From positions 14,691,600 to 14,755,599 of the forward strand of contig CM067526.1 of assembly GCA_034509925.1 (NCBI GenBank): a DNA stretch of 64,000 nt, written 5' to 3'. The translations under genes and the position numbers were made by a program. Shown one piece after another: positions 1-13,248 of the stretch. This DNA is from Hirudinaria manillensis. Lineage: Eukaryota > Annelida > Clitellata > Hirudinida > Hirudinidae. The number at the start of each line of letters is the position of its first letter. Within the stretch, counting starts at the first letter, position 1. The notes under the pieces are model-generated. The model saw only the letters and a list, made by a program, of their open reading frames with translations. It did not search any database and was not told the origin of the DNA.

Positions 1-3
1 TAG

Positions 4-891
4 TTGAATCCATCACGGCTCTCTATAACTGCCGTGGTGGTGGAATATGTCACCAAGCTCAACAGACCCATGATGGGTGTAGCAACTGGAATGTTGAGGG
101 GCATAGAGCCCTCTGAAACCCTTAATCCAAAGGTGCCAGTTTTTGTAAGAAGGTCACAATTCAAGCTCCCTTATAAATCATCTCTTCCTATCATCATGGT
201 TGGGCCAGGAACAGGTCTTGCACCTTTTATGGGATTTCTTCAAGAGAGGCTGTATCAGAAGCAAGAGGGTATCCCTTCTTATATCTTGCCATTTCATGTC
301 ATATTAAAATGCTTATAAGGTCATGAGAATGTCATCTTTATTTCAATTCTGATTCATGCTAAACTGCCAAAGATCACTTTCACCTCAACAAATTCCTAGG
401 TAAACCAATTGGGGATATGTATCTTTACTTTGGATGTCGTCACAAGAGCAAAGATTTCATATATGAACAAGAACTTCAAAGGTTTTTGGATGAAGGGGTC
501 CTGACAAAGTTACATGTCGCCTTCTCCAGGGATCAGGAGAAAAAGGTCTATGTACAGCACCTGATGGAGCAAAATGGGAAAGAAATCTGGGAAGCCTTGG
601 AGCAAAAGGGACACTTTTATGTTTGTGGGTTAGCACTCTCATTGAAACTAATGGTGCTTGAGGCTTAGTCTATGTAGAAACAAATATCCAATATCAGACC
701 ACATAAATACAGACAATAACCACTTCATACCTGTTTCAACTTTCAGAGATGCAAAAAACATGGCTCATGATGTTGACCTGACAATGCACAAAATAGTTAC
801 TGAGTATGGAAATTTGGACTCAGTTTCTGCCTCAGATTACATAAAAAGGATGAGATCTTCTGGAAAATACTCATGTGATGTCTGGAGCTGA
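4..891 (+). CDS. POR: NADPH-cytochrome P450 reductase, C-terminal part (5' end outside window)
   Basis: POR is an ER-anchored diflavin enzyme that passes electrons from NADPH through FAD and FMN to P450s. Only the C-terminal FAD/NADPH-binding half is present. Three exons can be joined by GT-AG introns with matching phases: 4-268, 400-628 and 747-891. The TAG at 1-3 looks like an upstream splice acceptor. Diagnostic motifs are MVGPGTGLAPFMGF (NADP-ribose/pyrophosphate loop), YFGCRHKSKDFIYEQEL, VAFSRDQEKKVYVQHLM, HFYVCGDAKNMAHDV (the conserved catalytic-region CGDA across the last splice) and the C-terminus KYSCDVWS, whose last aromatic residue normally stacks on FAD. Nothing is broken in the visible part. 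The 5' exons with the FMN domain and membrane anchor must lie upstream of the window. Family identity is near certain. Confidence 0.93.
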
Positions 892-1199
892 AAACCTCCA
901 AAGAATTATTAGAACATTTGCTTTGACTCACATATGCTTCTAGGACAAAGATATTTTAGGATTTGCCTCAACTTCGGTTTCATTTTGCCTTCCACCCAGT
1001 GAAAATAATTTTGTCGTCTATTGATTTGTTTTTATCAGATATTGACAAATAGTGCTAACCAAATTCAGTTTCAAAATTTCTTTTTAGACAATTAAGTGTT
1101 GTGTAAGAATCATAAGCTTGAGTTACAAGCAAAAGCCTGGAAGAAGTCTTTTCTAGCCAAAAACCAGGAAACAATGCCAAGAATTAACTTCATTGGCTA
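892..1199. other. Short intergenic spacer between convergent genes
   Basis: AT-rich sequence between the POR stop and the stop of the convergent minus-strand gene. It should hold both 3' UTRs. I see no further coding signal. Confidence 0.6.
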
Positions 1200-1820
1200 T
1201 TAAATGATTGAGAAGTTTATGAACTTTTTTTCTGTGTCAGAGATTGGCCTGATGGAAAGACAATTTAATGTAGCTCTGTCCTTAGAGTTAATGCGGCCTA
1301 CGCATCGGTAGTGACCCCCTCGCAGGATTCCCGGTCCAACATTGTGCTCATAATAAATGCAAGATATGGCATCGGTTCCGTCTTTAAGTACGAATTCGGT
1401 TGCATCAAAAGTGGGGTGCTTAACTACAGGGGAGTCGATTTTTCCGAAAATTTCAAATAATACGAGGTGGGTACTTTTCGAATAGATTTCCACAACTTTG
1501 GAGATGCTGCACATAACTAATTGGAAGTCCCTTGCATCGAACGTTGAAGGATTCCTGGATGAGCGATTCGATCCCGAGCAAACATGTCTGAAGGTGCTCC
1601 TTTCGCCTTGAGGAGCAGGGTTCTTATAATGTGGACTTCTAACCGTAGAAGAGACGGCATTGAGAATATAATTGTGACCGTCCTCACTGAAGTTACTATT
1701 CTGAGACTGTATCCGAAGGAATGGCGGAATTGTATTTAGAACCAAGGGTTTCTCTCCTAACATTTCTTCTACGTCTTCATTCGAAAATATCCTGCTGGAT
1801 TCATAAAATAACGCAGACAT
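1200..1820 (-). CDS. OB-fold protein, SPATA22-like (206 aa, single exon)
   Basis: A continuous ORF from an ATG to a TAA. The first ~90 residues are polar and serine/asparagine-rich, so probably disordered. The last ~110 residues read as a compact beta-rich domain: FQLVMCSISKVVEIYSKS, HLVLFEIFGKIDSPVV, EFVLKDGTDAISCIYYEH, RGGHYRCVGRINSKD, LNCLSIRPISDTEKKFINF. The order (partner strand, 'FLLKDxxG', 'CIYYE', 'HRCVGR', 'CVSVRP', helix) is that of the RPA2-type OB fold found at the C-terminus of SPATA22, the partner of MEIOB in meiotic recombination. That assignment is from memory of the family pattern, without an alignment. It is shorter than vertebrate SPATA22, and an upstream exon could be missing. 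It is divergent to the innexin, 654 bp away. An unrelated OB-fold protein remains possible. Confidence 0.45.
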   Translation of the reverse strand: MSALFYESSRIFSNEDVEEMLGEKPLVLNTIPPFLRIQSQNSNFSEDGHNYILNAVSSTVRSPHYKNPAPQGERSTFRHVCSGSNRSSRNPSTFDARDFQLVMCSISKVVEIYSKSTHLVLFEIFGKIDSPVVKHPTFDATEFVLKDGTDAISCIYYEHNVGPGILRGGHYRCVGRINSKDRATLNCLSIRPISDTEKKFINFSII

Positions 1821-2307
1821 CCTCCGCTCACCAACACGAACTTCCTGCTAACGGTGACAAAACGCCCAAATCGCGTCTGCTACCAGTTCGCTGTTATGAT
1901 CCATATCAATGAGTCCAATTCTTAAATCTGTGACATATTTTTTTTATTTGCAGTCTGCTTAGCTCGGTTTTTATTTGCAATAAAATATAGACCCTATCCA
2001 AATTTTGTTTTAAAAGCAAAGGGCTTGGTCGCTTCTTTAAGTAGTTTTTAGGCTTCTCCCAAGGCATGCAAATTAATTTAATTCGTAAAATTAAATTAGA
2101 TTAAATTGCAATGCTGGGAGGCCGCCAAAATAGATTATATTTTTATCATAGTTTATCAGTAATATAAACAAATTCATGAAATATAAGATTTTATTTGGTG
2201 GTAAACTTTCCTTTTTGGAAATTTTTTCCATTAGACTTAGATAGTACAACGGATGATTCATGCTTGGTCATCGTCGAATTGCGTCAAAGCAGCGAAGCCT
2301 TGCTGCA

Positions 2308-2315
2308 TATAAAAG
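2308..2315 (+). promoter_or_regulatory. TATA box for the innexin gene
   Basis: TATAAAAG lies 160 bp upstream of the innexin ATG, in a locally GC-richer stretch (about 2270-2370) that stands out from the AT-rich flanks. Transcription would start near 2335-2345, giving a 5' UTR of about 130 nt. Position and sequence are seen; function is inferred. Confidence 0.5.
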
Positions 2316-2474
2316 CGTGACCTCCACCACGCTTTGGATTTCCAGACTGGTTGCGAGTCCGGATCGTTTCGTTTTGAACTTTAATAAATAAACAATCGCG
2401 TTTACGACTAATATTTTAAAAGTTTGCCAATCTGCAATTTTAAATAATTTGATAGAGTTAAAAATCTGAAAAAA

Positions 2475-4145
2475 ATGGTTACTACTATTGTTTCGACTCT
2501 GGCCTCCATAGGTGGTTTTGGGTGCCAGAAAGTTGAAAATTTCATTGATAGGTTGAACAGATATTACTCTTCCGCATTTCTTTTAATTCTAGCCTGTCTC
2601 GTGTCTTCTAAGCAACTAGTAGGAAATCCAATTGAGTGTTGGTGTCCCGCTCAGTTTACCGATAACCAAGTCCGTTACACAAATTCCTACTGCTGGGTTA
2701 GCAGCACTCACTACCTTTCCAAAGAACATGCTGTCATACCACGATCATTTTCCAAGGACGACGGCATCACCTATTACCAGTGGGTACCCCTGATGTTTCT
2801 ACTGCAATGTTTTCTCTGCCACATTCCTTACTTTCTATGGAAATTCTTACTACAACACAATGGTGCCAATGCATCTGATCTTTTGGAAGCTGCCTTAATG
2901 ACTAATGAAATCACTAAATTAGAAATGCGCGAAAAAACAATCGAACACATCGCCCATCAGCTTGACAGGTACACTTTAACCAGAAGATATTCCGACTCCA
3001 CTTGTTATAAGAGATTGATGAACGTTCTTTCCAAGAAGTTCTTTATGTTTGGTGGAAGAAGCTACGGCAACTTTCTTTCCAACTGCTACATGTTCATCAA
3101 GGTCGGATTACCTAAAACATAAAAATACATTAATGAATGGCATAAAAGCCTAAATCTGATATCTTGCCATTTTAGGTAGTCTACATTTGCCTTTCGGTGC
3201 TTCAGATTCATCTCTTGGAACTGTTACTAGGAGCAGAAAAAAATTATCATCTTTATGGAATCAAGGCCATCCACGGCATGTTTCTAAGAATGCCTTGGGC
3301 GGACCCGGACCACTTTCCCATCGGAACGTTATGCGAATTAGAAATTAGGGACCAATCGAGAATTCACAGCTATGTCGTCCAATGCGTCCTCAGTATAAAT
3401 ATCTTTAACGAAAAGATATTTGTAATTCTGTGGCTTTGGTTTTTTGCCCTGCTCACTGTTACCTCTATCGATTTCATCAAGTGGTTTGTTTATAACTTCT
3501 ACTGGAGAGGATCAACAAAGTACGAAAGTATATTTTTCTCTTATGATTATTGAATCATCGGTTAACTAAATAAAATTAACAACAATTTTAGACAGACGTT
3601 AATTAAATGTTTCGCACTTTTAATGTCGTTTGATGCTTCGTTTCTTAAACTTAGAAGACGATTTTTTCTTTAGATTGAATGAAACACCAATGGAAGTAAC
3701 AAACATGTTCGATTCATGCAATTCATTACAAAATACCGAAATTTCTACAAAAGTAGTTGACACGTCAAGATATCCATTCATTTTATGTATTTATGAAAGA
3801 GCTATTTCTTTAAATGAAATTTCTTCTTTTTTTATATTTAGTACATAAATCTTCAGGTTCATCTCTAAAAGACTATGCAAAAACACAGGTCGTAAGCTTC
3901 CTCCGAATCCAGTGCTTTTGTCGCGATTTGTCAGGAATTACCTGCGAAGAGATGGTATGACGATCATTCGCCTGATAGGATGCAATTGCGGTGACGTACT
4001 TATCAGCGAAATCCTAGAGCGGCTCTGGGTTCTCTATATGCCACAACCATTGCAAAAGAATTACATCAACGTCAGTCCAGGATTCAAAACAAAAGAAACT
4101 CTATCGTCGTTAAAGGAGAGCTCGTCAACCGCTCAACTCCTCTGA
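2475..4145 (+). CDS. Innexin (gap junction channel subunit)
   Basis: Innexins form invertebrate gap junctions and hemichannels in the plasma membrane, with four transmembrane segments. Three exons: 2475-3101, 3176 to about 3519, and 3857-4145. Exon 1 carries the N-terminal helix, TM1 (SSAFLLILACLVSS), an extracellular loop with CWCPAQF and NSYCWVSSTHY cysteines, and the family signature YYQWVPLMFLLQ leading into TM2. Exon 2 has TM3, the second extracellular loop (FPIGTLCELEIRD, VVQCVLSINIFNEKIF) and TM4. Exon 3 has the cytoplasmic tail (RFVRNYLRRDGMTIIRLIGCNCGDVLISEIL). The exon 2 donor is ambiguous: GTACGA at 3520 gives the phase needed for exon 3, while GTATAT a few bases later does not. 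The donor after exon 1 (GTCGGA) is weak. The product is about 420 aa, normal for the family. Confidence 0.94.
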
Positions 4146-4947
4146 AACTCGTATTTATTTAAATTTTTTTGAAAGGGGGGTGCACGAACAGTGAGTTGTA
4201 AGTGAAGCCGCAGAAACGTTTGTAACCGACTATAAATTATGTATAATCGTCGTCAAGCGAACTGATACAATCACATTTATTTAAACAACATTGCATCCAT
4301 CTCGACACACGTACGAATTGTTTATTATAGATGGGGTGAGAGTTATTTTTTTCCAAAGCAATTCCCGAAAGCAGCCCGAAAATTTACACATCACCCGAAT
4401 GTTCAATACAGAACGATTTTAAACCAGTCAACACTTTTTTATGACTTAAAACATTTCCAGATGAATTATTAAATACTTCTATTTGTGAACGCTTTATTTA
4501 ATTTGAGAGACGATTTTGGTCACTAGACATTCGGAACGATTTAAAAAGAGCGATCAAAATTATCGTTTTTAATGTAAACACGATAACAATAAACTACGAA
4601 ACTTCTTCAATAAATTCTAAAAAGTGAACACTGGCCTTGAAGTTTGAACAATTCGAAATTGCAAAGACGAAGAAATCCAACACATAAAGCTCGACTAAAT
4701 GAACATGGCAACATCAATCGAGGCATCCATTAATTAAACAAGGAATGGTCTCAATGTATTAGTCTTTGATGTAATCTGCACCAATCACAATTCACATTTA
4801 GCATTAAAATGGGTAACTACTACAAACTAAAATTAAAACTGTCTTTTGAGATAGAATTATCGAATAAGAGGAATTAAAGGATCGTGACCGGGCATTCCGC
4901 ACTTCTTCCGAATTCTAGGCGATTGTAAGTCTAGTTAGAGCCTTAAC
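4146..4947. other. Intergenic spacer between convergent innexin and WDR62-like genes
   Basis: AT-rich sequence with several TTTATT/AATAAA-like hexamers on both strands, consistent with two facing 3' UTRs. No ORF or RNA gene is supported. Confidence 0.6.
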
Positions 4948-7900
4948 TTAGAAGGTGGTAGGGGCAGAATCAATCTTCTTCTTAATGAGTTCATACATCT
5001 TCATAGTCAGATCTTCTAGTTGCGAGGAGGGCTGAGATGGACCGAACAGTTCCTGCAATTTCTTGCATTCTTTTTCCACAGCCGATTTTAGTTTCACTAA
5101 CACGGGATCATTTTCTTCTTTAAACTCTTTCAGCTGATTAAAGAAAAATAAACCTTTATATGAAGGACGCCATAATAACCAACTAGAAATAAAATGGCTA
5201 ATGTCATAAATAAGGACCTTTTCATAGATTTGAGATATGGTATTTACTGCATCCTCCAGTCTGTCACAGGCTTCTGAGGCCCTATCTGATTTATTAAAAG
5301 GTAGTTCAATGACCAAAAACAAATGACCAACAAATCCCAAATGCCTACCTTCTTCAGGAGTGGATTCAGCAGAAACCATACATACCACAGGTGAAAATGC
5401 CACTCTTGGTCTGTGTGGAAAGAGATTAACTGTAACTCAAACTACCAAAAAAATGAAAAATAATTATTGCTTATGCTGTTCTTTAGTTATGCAAATTGAT
5501 CCAATTGAAAAGCAAACCTGGTGCAATCCTTTCTACTTTTTATAACGCGAGAATCCCTAAGACCAGATAGCGGTTCCCCTTCTCTTGGCAATTCTTCATT
5601 CGATTGATAGCTACCGTCGGCAGAAGAGGTCCTCGTATGTTTAAGACTGCTTTTGTCTTCTTTTATATTCCAATCAAAATTTAACATGCTATGCCTTGAC
5701 CTATCATTAACAGAGAATTCAATCCCTGTATTATTGTTAGACGGGGAAGGTTCATGAGTTGTAAGTGAGTCCATGCTTTCAGAATGCCTGCTTTGAACAG
5801 CAGACCACCTTTGAGATTCTTGCTCTTCGTCACTAACGGTCCTAAATTTCTTGAAAATGAGTTTAGTTGCTAAATCTGATTGACCACTTTCTGTTGACTC
5901 ATTATTTCTGTGTTCCCATCTATGCTGGATTGTGTCTGCCCTCTTGACACGGTTTTGAAGTGTGTCAGGTGAATGAACGTATAGGTTACGAGAAGGAGGT
6001 CTTGCAAAAGTAATGTTGGCGTTGGTGGGTGATTTTAATGAACCCCATTTTGATTGGCTGTTTACCCTCTTTGGACTCAAGTCTATTTCCTTTTTCTGAT
6101 TGCTCACTGGTTGAGCAATATTAGAATTAATGCTAGAAACTTCTTTAAATTTCAGCATCTTGGTCGAGGAGATTAGACGTGGCTCCATGTAAGAAGTGCT
6201 TAATTTGCTTGCAGGATCTGATGGGAGAATCCTTTTCTGAAGCTGAGGCTTCATCTGAAGGTTGGAAGATAAAGGTTTGCTTATTTGCTTAGTTGGTTTA
6301 AGCAAAGTGCTGATGCTGGAATGTGATCTCCTTGAGCTATTAAAATCTCTTTCTGGTACTTCCAGCTCCTCTCTTGAAGAAATATGCAGTTTCATTGGTT
6401 CCCCAGGCATAGGATTATCTCCTTTTGGTGAATTCAATGTAACCATAGAATCGACTGAGCCGACTTCTCTCAAATCCATCACATCAGCCCCTGAAAGTCT
6501 TTCTTCAGGACAGGCAAAGGTCAATAGGCTGGACTCCTGCCTTGAGTCCGACATGTTATCATTTAAAATATCCATTTCTTTGGTATGTTCATTCTCTGAG
6601 ATATTGCAGGAAACTTGGGAGTTGTGAACATTCAGAGACAAGATTGCAGAATCACCTATAATTTCTTCATCTCCTTGATTTTTGGAAAGATGTTCATCTT
6701 CAATGAGGTTTGGAGTGGACTGAAATTGCTTTGCAGATCGAGGTAATAAAGGCCTGCTAAGTTGTAGTTCTTTGGACGAGCTTTGTTGCTTAGCCTGAGA
6801 ACTTTCAGTTGCCATACGATATGAACGAACTCTGGTAAGTGGTTTTCTTGATTCACCTTCCTTCTCAATCTTAGAATTCAAAGTCATCATAGAAATGGCG
6901 GTCATTGATCTTTTGGACTTCTTCTTGATGATGGAATTTTCTTGCCTGGAAAAACTATTGGAGGCTGCTAAAAAAAGAGTGTAAAAATCATTATAATGAG
7001 GTGAATCTCCAATAAATAATAATAACAATAATAATAATAATAATAACAGTATCAACAACAATTGCATTAAATCAGTGTTTGATTCAAATTAATAAGTTAA
7101 AAAGCACTCAGCTCAACTTTAAGAAATTAAAAAGCAAAACAATCACTAAATGGCATTATGATTTCATAAGGTAAAGGAAAAATATTCATTTGAAAATTTG
7201 AAATAGACCAAATCAGCAAATCATAATAAATCATTTAGAATCCACATCAGGGATTAATTTTCCAAGTAAATGAAATGATTAACAGTTTGGTTAGTATAAG
7301 GTGAAAAGCAAAAAATCTGCAGATTTGTTAATAATACTCAAAGGTCATTGCTTGGCTAATGTCCTTAAATTCACCAGTCTGAGGAGCCACATTGATATTT
7401 GGTGTTTGAGAGCGCAGGATGGATTTAAGCTTAACTTTTCCTCCAGTCACGGTTTGGACCTTTTCATTCCCGTCGTGTCCCCGTGAAACCCGTCCCTCAT
7501 TACCACCAACATAGCTCTTGTCGTGCAAATGAATGTCGACAAGAGATTTCCACTTTCGAGGTGATGACAAAGACGAGCATTTTGCTGGCCGAACGAGTTC
7601 GTCTGCCGATGTTAAAAAACTGCGAAATCAAGTTTCAATCCATGCACCTTTTTGTAGTTAGTCATCCGACAATTAAGGACATCGACAAAGAATTTTTATA
7701 TTTAATTCGTCGTATTTTAACGGCACGCGACGATTTTTTACATAAAATTAATGAAGATCAAGACGAGCCGAATCCTTCTTTTGTAATTATCGCTGCCAAG
7801 TCCGGTGGATATAATTTTTGTTTTGAACTTTAACCTATTTGTATTTGGAGAACATTTGCTTTCAAATCGTTCTAGTGGAATTGAAACTTCTCCATCTCGC

Positions 7901-10900
7901 ACTTACTCTCTTTTTTGTAAGTTTTGGGTAATTCAATAGTCTTAACAAGCTGCATTCGAAATTCAACCCATATGCCCTTAAGCCCTCCAGGGGAAGTGAA
8001 AAAAAATGCTTCTTATGCAGGTTATTCAATTAAAACAAAATACTTTTACAAAACGATTAACTGCAAGAACTATAATTTTTAACATTTCTAACATTTAAAG
8101 TTTGAATAAATAAAATATTTCACTTTCAATTGCAAGCTAAGAAATATTAATAAACTAAATGAACAATACAGAAATTTTAAATAAGAATTGTTGATAATAC
8201 TATACTATATTAATGGTTTGATCAACACCCCCAATATATTGGTGAATAAGTCATTTTTAAATGTTTTACTTTGGTATTAGCTACCACTTTTACCCAGCTT
8301 ACATATGCATAGAATTGAAATTTTTAACTAAATCAATAAAATTGAATGAGTCACTGAATCAAATCAATCATTTACCAGCCAGTCTCAGTTCAGACCCACC
8401 CAAAGATCTACCCTGCCTCCTGCCAAGCGAGCCGTTCGTATTTTCTTTAAAAGACCTGCTTATCTGATACTTAATTTTGATATTAATGTATTAATTTTTC
8501 TGACAGCAATTAAGGGCTTTAAGACTAACATTGAGTGCATGTTTCCTCTTTGACTCCTCCGAATCTTTCTTAATGTTTACGACCTGCGTGCAATTAATTT
8601 ATTATTATTATTATTATTATTATATTTATTACAAGACCATTTTCAATTGCTTCAAGCAGTATTTTGAACATCACCAACAAATCAAAGAGACTCAGACTCA
8701 CAGATATTCTGGGATCTCTGAAACAGGAATAACTTTAATTAAATCATTATGAAAGAAAAATGAAGACAAGAAAAAACAATCAAATCTGATGATCTACACT
8801 AACATAGTAAGGACTGCATCTGTCATGGAAGCATTGTTGTTGTTATTATTATTATTGTTATCGCCATCATTGTTGTTGGTGTTGTTGAAGTATTTGGCTG
8901 ACAGACTACATCTGTCCTTAGCTTCTGATCTATTGGTCACTTCATACTCGAGCCTTTTTAAGGTCATCTCGAATGTCTCGTGACTGAGGTCGAGATTCTC
9001 GATGCCACCGTCTTCTTCACCATGGAACAAAATGGACTCCAATTTTGGAATCTTTAATGAGGAATATAAATATCTGAATAGTCTTGGATGGGCCTAGTAA
9101 CTATTAGTATGTAAGGCAATTAATACAGTAATATTTGTTCAACATATAATAAAAGCAATTAACTAAAATGAAAATGTATGGAATTTTAATAGTATTCCGT
9201 CTAATATTATTAACCTGCTCAGACGACGATGGAGACGAGGGAACAGATTTCAATTCTGCATCCTCCTCATGGCTCAAGTAATTGTCATTATCACCTGTTA
9301 TTGTGATGATGTTAATTATTGTGTTGAAGGGAAAGCCAACAATACTAAAAGATAATCTCAAAATGAGTTCATTGACAGTTTGTACAGATATAATACAGTA
9401 GCTCACCAGATCCATCATCAAATTTGTCAGTGTTGTTTTCTTCTACTTTGAAAAGGCTTTAAAGATAAAGGTTTAGTCACGACTACGGTAATATTCGTTC
9501 GACGACGAAAAATATGGACGTCATCGACGACAACATAAGGAGATTCTGCCTACTTCTCAGAACTGCTCTCCGCAGGGAGAAACACGGTGTCCTCCTTGGC
9601 TTCTTCGTCGTTACTCTCTTCCTTTTCGGCATCGTCGTCGCAATCTCCGTCGTCCTCGTCGTTCTCTTCTAGATAACCATCTTCAGTGTCTCCTTGTCCA
9701 GAATGCTCACTCTCTAATATCTGAGAATGTTGGTCCTTCAAGAACTCATCATCATCTTCATCGTCATAGTCATCCCCTTGGTCAAGCTCGTCCTCTCTAA
9801 TGATGGGAACCTTTGCATAAAATAAAGAAAACTAGTGTTTGATGAAAAATCATAATTAGATCTAGTTGTATAGTTAAAGTAATGTGACCATCACAAGCAT
9901 CATTTTATGTGTAGAAATGTAATCCATACCCCTGTTTCTGAAGAATGTCCTGTTACCACATCTGAAAATCAATAACAAAGCATCATAAAAGCAATGCAAA
10001 TGCCTAAAAAGTAGCAAGGCCAATTAGAAATATCACTGCTAATTTTTTCAAACACTCATTGAGGATGATTCAAAGAATTAAATAATGTTAGATGTAAGGA
10101 AACAGATACAAATGAAAAACTATTATAATATTTATATCTTTGATCACCTTTTAAGCCAAAATAGGGAAGGCTCGGAGGAAGTGGATAATTCTGAGTGTTG
10201 ACATTCTGAGCCCATTTGCCCTTAGGGGGAAGTGGAACATTCCATGAAACAGAAGGTGGCAAGGATGATGATGATGATGATTGTTGCTGGGAAGGTTCTT
10301 TTGAGAACTGTAGAAAATTCAAATTGAAACAAAAAAATCAATAAATAATTAGAAACATTTATAGGCAATATTGTTGAATTATTTAATAATGCATGATAAA
10401 TTATGCTAAAACAATAATCACAATTTTTGAGAGTATGACTATTCCACCATTCAAATTTAAAATGTAAACCCAGTATTTGGAAATAATTCCAATCATTACA
10501 GCATAGGTTCGATTGTAAACTGCAACAAGTGTCGCAAAAAAAACTCTAAAAAAAAGAAGCTTTTAATGCTTAGTTTTTAAGTCTACCTTCATCCTGGCCC
10601 AAGAAGGCAGTTGCCCTGGAGAGAACCTGAAGACAAAGGAATTATCATCTGCAAGCCCATTTGGCTTGACTTCTGCTGGTTCTAAAGTCGACGGTACATC
10701 GACGAAGTTGAACGTAGTCCTAAATGCAAATAAAACTCATCTTATCTTCCATCGTTGATAATAAAACATCTTGCCCAATCGTATTTGACTGACTACAATC
10801 GCTACCATTCATCGATGATATAATCCAAAATTAATCATATTAATATGATTTACTATTAACCTCATTTGTTGGGCATCCACCTGATCCTTTAGATGAATTT

Positions 10901-13169
10901 TTCTCTTGCTCATCTGCTCTGACATTTCTGAATCCATTTTCCATATAAACATGCACCTGACAAAAAAGATGGGTTTAGAAATAAACAAATTGATTATGGA
11001 TGATTGGCCATCAAGCAATCATCAGGCATGCAGCAAAAAACAATAACAACGTCAGGAATCCAATACGGTACTCAACTCAATTAACTGCCTAACTGCCAAA
11101 AAAGGATGCTAATATGGTGCAATATGTTGCTAACACCATTAGTAGAAACTTTAGTCATTGGGAATTATAAACGAATTGGAAATTACCGCACTCGGATCGA
11201 ACGCGTCGAAAAATTATTTTACCCGTCCGCCCCGATCGAGACAAGGTGTCTGAGGTCGTCGAAGAATCGCACTCCCGTGGGCACTTCGGAGTGTCCCGTC
11301 GCGTGACCGGCACACTCTCCCGAAAAGAAGTTAAAAATCGCGAGCGTCTTGTCCGAGGAGGAAGTCGCCACGAACGAGGAGGTGGGGTCGAGCCGGAGCC
11401 GAACGAGGACGCCTTCGGTGCCGACCGAACCCCCGTAACACTTCTTCATCTTTCCCGTCCTCACGTTGTAGATCCTGGAAGGAACGAGATTTCAGACAAA
11501 AATTAGCTTCGGCGATCTGCTGTAGACTTTATGTCTTTAACCCTCGTCACCTGACGTTCCTGTCCTGGCAAGCGATGGCGACAAACTTTTTAGTCGTGTC
11601 GACCTCCATGTCGTACAGGGTCGTCCTGCTGACGACGTGCCGAGTCAACGTGAAGCGAAAATTAGGATCCTGACACGGTTTTTATGATGAAAAATTAGTT
11701 TCCACATCTTTTAGAAATAAACAACGTAATTAAACTATGATTTCAAGACATTTTGGAATGGAAACAGATGAAACTATAAATTTATGCAAGTTTTATTTCA
11801 GTACTTGGTATATCTTACTTATTTACAGGTTTCTGTACATAACTATACTATTATATGTACACTACAATGCAAATATATAGAATATGTACAAAATTTATGT
11901 GATATACATAATCTGTGCTATGCAACATTATACACATGTGTAGTTTAAATTAACTAATAGCTATTAGAAAATTTTACAATTATATTAACCACGCTAGCTG
12001 TCCTAAAGAGTATAGATTTATCGACGGAGCACGACACGAGTCCCAACTGTAGGTCCGAGATGACAAACTTCACGGCCGTCACTGCAGCAGAATGCTCGTC
12101 GAGAGTCTGAACGAGGGAATAGTTATTCTGGGCATCAAAAATGTGTATGAGACGGTCCCTGCTCCCGGATGCAAGAAGGTTCAGTCCTAGGATTAAGAGC
12201 AATTTAGCAGGTCAACCATTTTAAATTTATTATGAAAATGCAGGGAATTGATATGAATAACTTTGATGACTCACTACATTTTAAATTAAAAATCTGTCAA
12301 TACTTCCAATTACATTGATAAACCAGTAGATGTGACTAGAGTTATAGTTGGAGATAATTAATTATGTTGTTTATTTTTTAGATGTTCTGAAAATCTAGGC
12401 CTTAACATTGAAAATATCCTGTCAAGTTTCATTTTATTACAAGGACAAATATGTCTAAGAGGGATTTCCTTCACATATTACAGGATTCAACCAGCTAACC
12501 CTAACCTTAGGATTTTTGGAAATTAAAAAACTGAAAAATGTATCATCTGTGTGACTGAATTATAATGTCAATTACAAAAATAATATGCATGATGAATGAT
12601 AATAAGGCACTACAATATTAATATAAAAATTGCAACAGCATAATCATTTTTTTTTATCATCCCCTGCAATAAGAATATCATCACCTGCTTCGGGAGAGGT
12701 GAATTCAAGACACAAAACTTCAGAGTCATGGGCCTCAATCTGAGTAACTTGAGACATGGAAGACATGTCATGTATCCTATTTCAAGATTGATTATTGATC
12801 AAGATATTGTTATTATTGCTATTGTTCTATTATTCTAATAGTTATCTATTTTATTGTTGCCTGATTAGCATTGTTATCTCTAACACTGCTATCGTCTTCA
12901 TCCAACCTGATATTTCCGACTCTGTCGCCCGACGCCAGGTGTTTTCCATCTGGCTTGAACCTGATGCAACGAATTCCATTCTTTTCCTGGCTAATGGAAT
13001 CTGCTCTGTCCGTCCTGCCTAATCACATCAAATCACTCATTAGGATTAGCCTCAATGAAGTTATCTTCTGGATTAATTTGACTATGAACACCATCTTGGA
13101 ATGCCCAGAAGTATGAATAAGAATGAAGTTGGCTCAGAGGACTACCCCTACCCTCTGATAGTGTTGAAG

Positions 13170-13248
<79 letters not shown>

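Noticed and set aside
3630..3848. Plus-strand ORF in the second innexin intron
   Set aside because: It lies between well-supported innexin exons and resembles nothing; intronic chance ORF.
7483..7833. Plus-strand 116-codon ORF
   Set aside because: Its first part is antisense to a WDR62-like exon, the rest is intronic, and no family is recognisable.
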